From Eutreptiella sp. 'Long Island Sound 2002' (Eukaryota > Euglenozoa > Euglenophyceae > Eutreptiales > Eutreptiaceae): 64,000 nt of DNA. The translations under genes and the position numbers were made by a program. Positions 56,576 through 64,000 of this stretch are shown here, in pieces. Each line of letters starts with the position of its first letter. The first letter of the stretch is position 1. Under the pieces are notes generated by a model. It saw only the letters and a list, made by a program, of their open reading frames with translations. It did not search any database and was not told where the DNA came from. The stretch lies in contig CAXIWF010000181.1 in assembly GCA_964036045.1 (NCBI GenBank), positions 53,001 through 117,000 of the forward strand, written 5' to 3'.

Positions 56576-57029
56576 TGCCAAAGGATGCCGTCCCGCCCCA
56601 AAAGCACCCCCCCTCCCCTTGCCGTAAAAGCACCCCCCCCTTTGAAATGCTGAAAGGCCCACCCCTTTCAAAGGACGTTGGAGCAAGGCCCAGCCTTTGA
56701 GTGGCGCACAGTGTCCTATCACACGCAGGGGGTGGGCATCGTAGCGGTGCAGCAACGGACACTCCAACTCTCATTGTCACTATGGAAGGCCAGGAAATGG
56801 GGGGGGGTCCACTTATTCGGGCTCAAGGTTTCAGGCTGAAGTAAATGATCATAAAGCAGTGCACGTGCTGCATTTCGGTTTCAAATACTCAGTCCCTGGC
56901 CCTCAACACTCTCTGGTTACCCATTGTCCCCCCCCCCAAGCCTCCAAAAATTCGAAGAGGGCTTGACATTGGGGCATTTCAAGATCGCAAAAGGGTCCAA
57001 GAGAGGTCAAACACTTTTTCATAATTATC
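56576..57029. repeat. Module D copy 7
   Basis: Followed by satellite E. Confidence 0.8.
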
Positions 57030-59484
57030 CTCTCGCGCGAGGGGATAATTTAAAATTATCCCCTCACACGATGGGTTAGAGATAATATAGCTAACCCTAT
57101 CTTTACCCCAAAGCGAGGGGATAATTTAAAATTATCCCCTCGCGCGAGGGGATAATTTAAAATTATCCTCTCACGCGAGGGGAAAATTTAAACCTATCCC
57201 CTCACATCATACAACGTTTTCATAATCTCCGTTCGCATCAAGGGAGAAATTCTAACCCTAACCCTATCTTTACCCCAAAGCGAGGGGATAATTTAAAATT
57301 ATCCCCTCGCGCGAGGGGATAATTTAAAATTATCCTCTCACGCGAGGGGAAAGTTTAAACCTATCCCCTCACATCATACAACGTTTTCATAATCTCCGTT
57401 CGCATCAAGGGAGAAATTCTAACCCTAACCCTATCTTTACCCTAAAGCGAGGAGATAATTTAAAATTATCCCCTCGCGTGAGGGGATAATTTAAAATTAT
57501 CCTCTCGCGCGAGGGGATAATTTAAAATTATCCCCTCACGCGAGGGGAAAATTTAAACCTATCCCCTCACATCATACAACGTTTTCATAATCTCCGTTCG
57601 CATCAAGGGAGAAATTCTAACCCTAACCCTATCTTTACCCCAAAGCGAGGGGATAATTTAAAATTATCCCCTCGCGCGAGGGGATAATTTAAAATTATCC
57701 CCTCACGCGAGGGGAAAATTTAAACCTATCCCCTCACATCATACAACGTTTTCATAATCTCCGTTCGCATCAAGGGAGAAATTCTAACCCTAACCCTATC
57801 TTTACCCTAAAGCGAGGGGATAATTTAAAATTATCCCCTCGCGTGAGGGGATAATTTAAAATTATCCCCTCACATCATACAACATTTTCATAATCTCCTT
57901 TCGCATCAAGGGAGAATTTCCAACCGTAACCCTATGTTTACCCCAAAGCGAGGGGATAATTTCAAAGTATCCCCTCACGCGAGGGGATAATTGAAAACTA
58001 TCCTCTAACATCATACAACGTTTTCATAATCTCCTTTCCCGTCAAGGGAGAATTTCCAACCCTAACCCTAGCTTTACCCCAAAGCGAGGAGATAATTTAA
58101 AATTATCCCCTCGCGTGAGGGGATAATTTAAAATTATCCCCTCACATCATACAACATTTTCATAATCTCCTTTCGCATCAAGGGAGAATTTCCAAACGTA
58201 ACCCTATGTTTACCCCAAAGCGAGGGGATAATTTCAAAGTATCCCCTCACGCGAGGGGATAATTGAAAACTATCCCCTAACATCATACAACGTTTTCATA
58301 ATCTCCTTTCCCGTCAAGGGAGAATTTCCAACCCTAACCCTAGCTTTACCCCAAAGCGAGGAGATAATTTAAAATTATCCCCTCGCGCGAGGGGATGATT
58401 TAAAACTATCCCCTCACATCATACAATGTTTTCATAATCTCCTTTCGCATCAAGGGAGAATTTCCAACCCTAACCCTATCTTTATCCTAAAGCGAGGGGA
58501 TAATTTAAAATTATCCCCTCGCGTGAGGGGATAATTTAAAATTATCCCCTCGCGTGAGGGGATAATTTAAAATGATCCCCTCACATCATACAACATTTTC
58601 ATAATCTCCTTTCGCATCAAGGGAGAATTTCCAACCGTAACCCTATCTTTACCCTAAAGCGAGGGGATAATTGAAAATTATCCCCTCGCGTGACGGTATA
58701 ATTTGAAATTATCCCCTCGCATGAGGGGATAATTTAAAATTATCCCCTCACATCATACAACATTTTCATAATCTCCTTTCGCATCAAGGGAGAATTTCCA
58801 ACCGCAACCCGTAACCCTACCTTTATCCCAAAGCGAGGGGATAATTTAAAAGTTCCCCTCGCGCGAGGGGATAATTTGAAACTATCCCCTCTCGCGAGGG
58901 GATAATTTAAAAGTATCCCCTCACGCGAGGGGATAATTTAAAACTATCCCCTAACATCATACAACGTTTTCATAATATCCTTTCGCGTCAAGGGAGAATT
59001 TCCAACCCTAACCCCATCTTTACCCCAAAGCGAGGGGATAATTGAAAATTATCCCCTCGCGCGAGGGGATAATTTAAAACTATCCCCTCACATCATACAA
59101 TGTTTTCATAATCTCCTTTCGCATCAAGGGACAATTTCCAACTCTAACCCTATCTTTACCCTTAAGCGAGGGGATAATTTAAAATTATCCCCTGGCATGA
59201 CCGGATAATTTAAAATTATCCCCTCGCGTGAGGGGATAATTTAAAATTATCCTCTCACATCATACAACATTTTCATAATCTCCTTTCGCATCAAGGGAGA
59301 ATTTCCAACCGTAACCCTATCTTTACCCCAAAGCGAGGGGATAATTTAAAACTATCCCCTGACGCGACGGGATAATTTCAAACTATCCCCTAACATCACA
59401 CAACGTTTTCATAATCTCCTTTCGCATCAAGGGAGAAATTCTAACCCTAACCCTATCTTTACCCTAAAGCGAGGGGATAATTTA
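57030..59484. repeat. Module E satellite, array 5
   Basis: Matches array 3 closely. Confidence 0.92.
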
Positions 59485-60101
59485 ATTAAACAAGTATCCT
59501 ATTGGTTTTGGACCAGGTCGAAAGACAGTAGCCTGTGGAAGCGGTGGGTCGAGGAGGACGATGGTAGGTGGCCGTGGTGCAGTGCAAAATATACCCAGCA
59601 CCCTCCTTGTATGGTGAAAAACATCCCCAATTTTTACCCCGATCCTGACGCCATCCTGACGCCTTCCAGACGCCATTCTGACGCATCCTGACGACATCCT
59701 GACGCACCCTGCCCCTCATCTAGCTCCAATCATACGTTCAATACCCAAGCTATTCGGAAGCTTTCAAACATGTTGTTTTTGCAGCCCACACTTTTGCCAG
59801 TGCAAAATAGGTTTCAATTCGCATTCCATGCCTAGTCTTTTTTTTTTATGTTTCTTTTTGCCACTCCGCAATTTGAATGGTTCAAAACCATGCCGACCCT
59901 ACTTCGCGAATGGGAAAATTATCCAATCAAACATTGCATGCCAATTCTATTTCTAAACCCTTTCAAACATGTTGTTTTTTACAGCCCATGCTTTTTGACA
60001 AAGCACAGCTGCTTTCGCCTTACATTCCATGCCGCGTCTACTTATGGTTTTTTTGCCTTCTACTTAAGTTTGGAACCATTTTTTACTGAATAATCAGGAA
60101 A
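59485..60101. repeat. Module F copy 5
   Basis: As 9382-9998. Confidence 0.8.
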
Positions 60102-61271
60102 ACCACTCATTGGCCATGCCCATCCTGATTATACTCCTTTCAAACATGTCGTTCTTGCATCCCATGCTTTTGCCAATGTACAAAGCTTTCTACTTGCAAT
60201 CCATGCCTCATCAATTGAGGTTTGTTGCGCGCCCCAGCTTTATCAGACCAGAAAATGGTTCAAACGTACATGCCAGGTGGGAAGCGCTTTGGTTTTGGAA
60301 GGAGATTGGCCCATTGGCAAGTATATACGGAAAAAAAATAGACACTCAGAAAGTGTACCTCTGTCAGCGTGTGCGTGGCATCACGTGTGCGTGGCACCTT
60401 TTTCACGCGCACGCATGTTGGCAGGGGGGTTTTTCGGACCCCCCACCGCTCGTTAGGACCCCCCTCCGCCATAGATCAACGCCACTGTCTCGGATTTGCA
60501 ATATGAGTGACGTTTTGGGCTCAGCGACCCCGAAATAGGGGGGGGTTATTGTGTCAATAGCTCATTTTAGGATATGGGTGACTATTACCGATTCGGTAGG
60601 TCTGCCCGTTCCTAACCGGACTCGGTAGGATCTGCCTGTCTAGGAACGGGCAGATCCTACCGAGTCACCCATATCCTGAAATGAGCTCAAGACGGCGCGC
60701 GTGGAAGGGGGCCGCCGGGAGCATGGCGGCACGCAGTGGCACATGCGCCATGTGTGCAGCAGGTTGGGAGGGAGGGGAGGAAGCGGATTGGAGGGGGGAC
60801 GTGGGGTGCACCGCGGGGGGGTGCCGGAAAAGGGGCAATACAAAAACGTACAGCACCCAGTGTTCCCAAGTGGTCTCCCACCTCAGTACTAGCTGGGCCT
60901 GACTAGGCTTAACTTCTGAAATCGGACGGGTTCAGGTGTGTTCCCAGTAGTATGGCCGTACGCATTAATCATGCGCGGACGCCCGGTCTGCGGGCGGGGG
61001 AAAGGGGGGTAGTCATGCAATACACTCTGAGCACTGGCATCAAACAAAAAAAAATACAACATATGCAAGAAACCTACTGCAGGAAAACTGTCAAGGATTA
61101 CTGAAAATGGGGTGAGCCATTGTGCTCCTTCGGAATTTTCAGCACAGCGTTCAAAAAACTGGATTCCTGGCACACACACTGGCACAAAGCAAATCAGCAT
61201 GGCATTCCCTTTGTCACATTCTCAGTCTGCTCACCGCCAAAGTGTCAATTGAATCTGGAAAAATGTTGGCA
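60102..61271. repeat. Module A copy 6
   Basis: Complete core, with the inverted repeat at 60559-60687. Confidence 0.9.
60846..60963 (-). rRNA. 5S ribosomal RNA gene, copy 6
   Basis: A full 118-nt gene. The final C of the RNA is U (GTACGT), leaving a G-U pair at the end of helix I and extending the terminator to T5. Confidence 0.94.
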
Positions 61272-61799
61272 TGTACTAGTCCAAGTCCTCCTTGATGTCT
61301 TGTCCTAGAATTACTCCAATGCTTACCCAAAGCCAAACAGATCAGTGGACGAGCACCAAAGCCATTTCGAACATAACAGGAACCTATGCAGTGACAGAAA
61401 ATCGTTGTATTTTGGAATGAAACTTCCACAATCGAAACTGCACTGCACAGCGCTAAATCTCATGATCATCGCTAAATAACACGAAATGCTCAGGCGACTT
61501 CCGTCGCTGCATGCTGGCGGCTACACTCCCCTCCCAAGCCCAAAAAATCCCTTTTTGGGGCTGAAAAACTGGATACCAGCCCCAGCAGGCCTGTGGTTCT
61601 ATGACCTGGGAGCTGCCTGAGGGTGCTGCCACAGCCGTCTGCCCATCTGTACCCAGGATAGGGGCACTGAGTTCCAAGAACTACAAACCTGTCATCTCAT
61701 TGCCCTGGCATTGACTCACAGCACTGTCCTGTAACTCTGACTGCCTGCCCGTGCACAGAGGGGGGAAGTCAGTACTACGCGTATACCACCGGTTCCACT

Positions 61800-61830
<31 letters not shown>

Positions 61831-62228
61831 GTTGTTGACATTGGGGATCCATTGTTTCTCAGAAGTTCATTGTACAACATTCAGTGGGCTCCAGGCAAGG
61901 GCTCGAACATACAAATGCAAATCTCTGTGCATCACAACGCAATGTCTTCAAACAAACAGACATGAATGCTAATATACAAAGCCCATTCACTGAAGTCATA
62001 TATGAGTTAGATTACTTCTGAGATTTGTTCTCTGGATCCTTCATTTGTCTTTATTGATGCTGATTGGACTCCTGAGAAGCAGTCCAGAGTGATGTGGCGT
62101 GGAACCCAAAAAATGGTGGCATACCCTAAAACTGACATCGATCACTGAGCTGTCTGCATTGAATCGAATTCATTGCACCTGAAAGAGAGGAGTACAAATA
62201 AACAGGGTGAGGGGGATGCATCATACAT
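61272..62228 (-). repeat. Module A' copy 6
   Basis: As 1170-2132, with the shortest T run (29, 61802-61830). Confidence 0.75.
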
Positions 62229-64000
62229 TCAAGACATACTAACTACATCATCAACTGTGAGATGGAGCCCCTTCTTTTGATTGAAGGCATGCCAGTCTTT
62301 GTTGAGTTCATTCATGAAGCTACTGGCAGGCTCCCATGTGGGACGTGTATGACCCCGCCACTTCACTTTCCACTTACGAACACCATTGGGGTAAACCCTG
62401 GTAGCCAAAAATTTCTCTGGCACCCAGTGCTGTACCACAGGGGGGGCGACGTCCTCCTTGGAAAAGTAATTGAAAGGATGTGCAGAATCTGGTGCACCAT
62501 ACGGATGCATGTAATGCTTCAATCTACTGGTAGACAATGTCTGATCCCCTTGAGGGGTATTCACCACCACTCTCGAAGCAGAAATGACCCTCTCCACCTC
62601 ACAGGGACCCTGCCACAGCCTATCTAACTTAGATTGGCCTGGGAGGTTCTTCACCCACACCTTGTCCCCTGGAAGCAAGTTCAGGGTCGGGAATTTCTGA
62701 AGAAACTTATTCCGCTGTGCGGCATGAATCTTTTTCAATTTTTTCTGCACCTCCCTTCGTTCCTTCTCCAAACGGGAGAAAAATGTCAGGGCGTCTTCCG
62801 CACAGTCATCCTGGACCGGTGGACAGTCCCCAAAACCAATGGGGTCACGCCCAAACACCAGTCTGTGAGGGCTGTAGGGACCGTGAATGCCAGGCAGGTC
62901 ATTCACTGCCCACACTGCCAGCGGTAGCGCATTCACCCACAGCGCCTTTCGCTGCTCCAAATACAGGCGGAGCGAATTTACTACCGCCTTGACTGCATTT
63001 TCGGCCCTCCCATTACTCGAAGGCCTATATATAACACCCCTGTGGGTCTCAATCCCCATTTTCTCACACAAACTGTGAAAGAAATCACTGGTAATGACAT
63101 TGTCATTGTCAGTCATGATTTCTTTCGGCACGCCAGTGAAGAACAAGCAGCGTTGCAAAAACAAATCTGCCGCTGCTTTGGCATCCAGGCCCTGGGCCCT
63201 GCATGGCACCGCAGTCAAATATCCTGTCAGCCTGTCTACAATTACCATACACTGGTCATACACCTGTCCGGCCGAAGTAACTCCCGGCAGTGATACAAAA
63301 TCAATGGCAAGCGATGCAAAGGGATACTGGGGGACAGGGTAAAAACGACATTCATCAAAGCGTGCTGGGCCTGTTTTACACGTTTGACAAACAGGACATC
63401 GTTTAACCAATTCAGTGACCTTTTTCTTCAAAACACTCGGCCGGAAGGTGAAATAAAATTTTCTGCGGACCAACTCTATCAATTTGTCCCTACCTGGATG
63501 GACATACTGATGCATGGCAGTCAGAACCTTATCCGTTAATGAAAACGGAACCACGATTTTGCCATGGTGTCGCAGCTTCCCCTGAAAAAGCGAAAAACCT
63601 TCAACGGCCTGACCCTGTGACAATTTGTCAAAAATGGTGGAAAAATTGCGGTCACTCTGGTATTCGTTGTCCCACTTGCCAAACAAACATTTAGTGAGTG
63701 GCTCCTGAGTCAGCACTGCAAGCTGAAACGGGTCCAGCCCACTCTCAGCACAACATAAATTATGGATGATGCGCTCAACGCGCTTCTCGTGATTCACAGA
63801 ATCCCCACTGGAGCTCTGCAGGGGTGATTGACTGTCACTGAACAACGACCGCAAGCGGGTATCCATCTGATGTCTCATTGTAGCTTCCCTGAGCTCTGTC
63901 GAGACGTCCTGATCCTGAACCTGAGGCACCACCTGTTCACTGCGTACCTGACGCAATAACCTCGCACTGTCCTCCAAAAGACGTTCCCTTCGATTTGTGA
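62229..64000 (-). CDS. Ty3/gypsy pol fragment P4, cut by the window edge
   Basis: The minus frame is open from the right edge to the TGA at 62229. It covers the pre-integrase linker, the HHCC finger, the DDE core and the chromodomain, as in P1. One substitution is MTDND for MSDND beside the second catalytic Asp. Whether upstream RT is present lies outside the window. Confidence 0.9.
   Translation of the reverse strand, partial: TNRRERLLEDSARLLRQVRSEQVVPQVQDQDVSTELREATMRHQMDTRLRSLFSDSQSPLQSSSGDSVNHEKRVERIIHNLCCAESGLDPFQLAVLTQEPLTKCLFGKWDNEYQSDRNFSTIFDKLSQGQAVEGFSLFQGKLRHHGKIVVPFSLTDKVLTAMHQYVHPGRDKLIELVRRKFYFTFRPSVLKKKVTELVKRCPVCQTCKTGPARFDECRFYPVPQYPFASLAIDFVSLPGVTSAGQVYDQCMVIVDRLTGYLTAVPCRAQGLDAKAAADLFLQRCLFFTGVPKEIMTDNDNVITSDFFHSLCEKMGIETHRGVIYRPSSNGRAENAVKAVVNSLRLYLEQRKALWVNALPLAVWAVNDLPGIHGPYSPHRLVFGRDPIGFGDCPPVQDDCAEDALTFFSRLEKERREVQKKLKKIHAAQRNKFLQKFPTLNLLPGDKVWVKNLPGQSKLDRLWQGPCEVERVISASRVVVNTPQGDQTLSTSRLKHYMHPYGAPDSAHPFNYFSKEDVAPPVVQHWVPEKFLATRVYPNGVRKWKVKWRGHTRPTWEPASSFMNELNKDWHAFNQKKGLHLTVDDVVSMS

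Overview
The window is nuclear DNA of a eukaryote. It carries 5S rRNA genes with pol III terminators, a Ty3/gypsy-type retrotransposon with a chromodomain, a LINE with a poly(A) tail, an intron-type J-domain exon fragment, and satellites carrying the telomere-like motif CCCTAA. There are no bacterial operons, Shine-Dalgarno sites or tRNAs. The taxon cannot be fixed from the sequence; a protist or alga is plausible. Almost everything is repetitive, and copies are nearly identical, so duplication was recent.

The window is a mosaic of one large repeat built from modules, called A to H and P here. A = 5S rDNA module (about 1.17 kb; the 5S gene is on the minus strand with a long hairpin downstream). 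A' = 3' flank of the gypsy fragment, with a poly(A) tract read on minus. P = gypsy sequence, minus strand. B = about 867 bp of unknown sequence. C = TTGTCCG-type palindromic minisatellite. D = 454 bp G/C-homopolymer spacer. E = about 2.5 kb palindromic satellite with telomere-like motifs. F = about 615 bp leading into A. G = about 927 bp with GGTCTATAGACC repeats. H = a single-copy stretch with a J-domain exon.

Order from left to right: A-A'-P1-(D tail)-B-C-D-E-F | A-A'-LINE-P2-(D tail)-B-C-D-B-C-D-E-F | A(truncated)-G-B-C-D-E-F | A-A'-P3(deleted)-(D tail)-B-C-D-B-C-D-E-F | A-H-G-B-C-D-E-F | A-A'-P4 (runs off the right edge). A starts at 1, 9999, 33018, 40200, 51284 and 60102. The most complete unit is A-H-G-B-C-D-E-F (51284-60101, 8.8 kb). 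Other units differ by deletions at reused junctions and by insertion of retroelement sequence.

P2 (15990-24633) is the most complete gypsy copy: gag-like ORF with three zinc knuckles, then protease plus dUTPase plus an extra domain, then RT, RNase H, integrase and chromodomain. Gag and protease share a frame separated by one UAA. The protease/dUTPase ORF overlaps pol by ATGA in the -1 frame next to a 12-base C run. No LTRs were found. A 5'-truncated LINE (12115-15989; RT, RNase H, zinc motif, proline-rich tail) is inserted at the 3' end of P2, replacing about 90 bp of it. Outside the retroelements the only gene-like items are the 5S genes (four full-length, two damaged) and the J-domain exon at 53302-53457.
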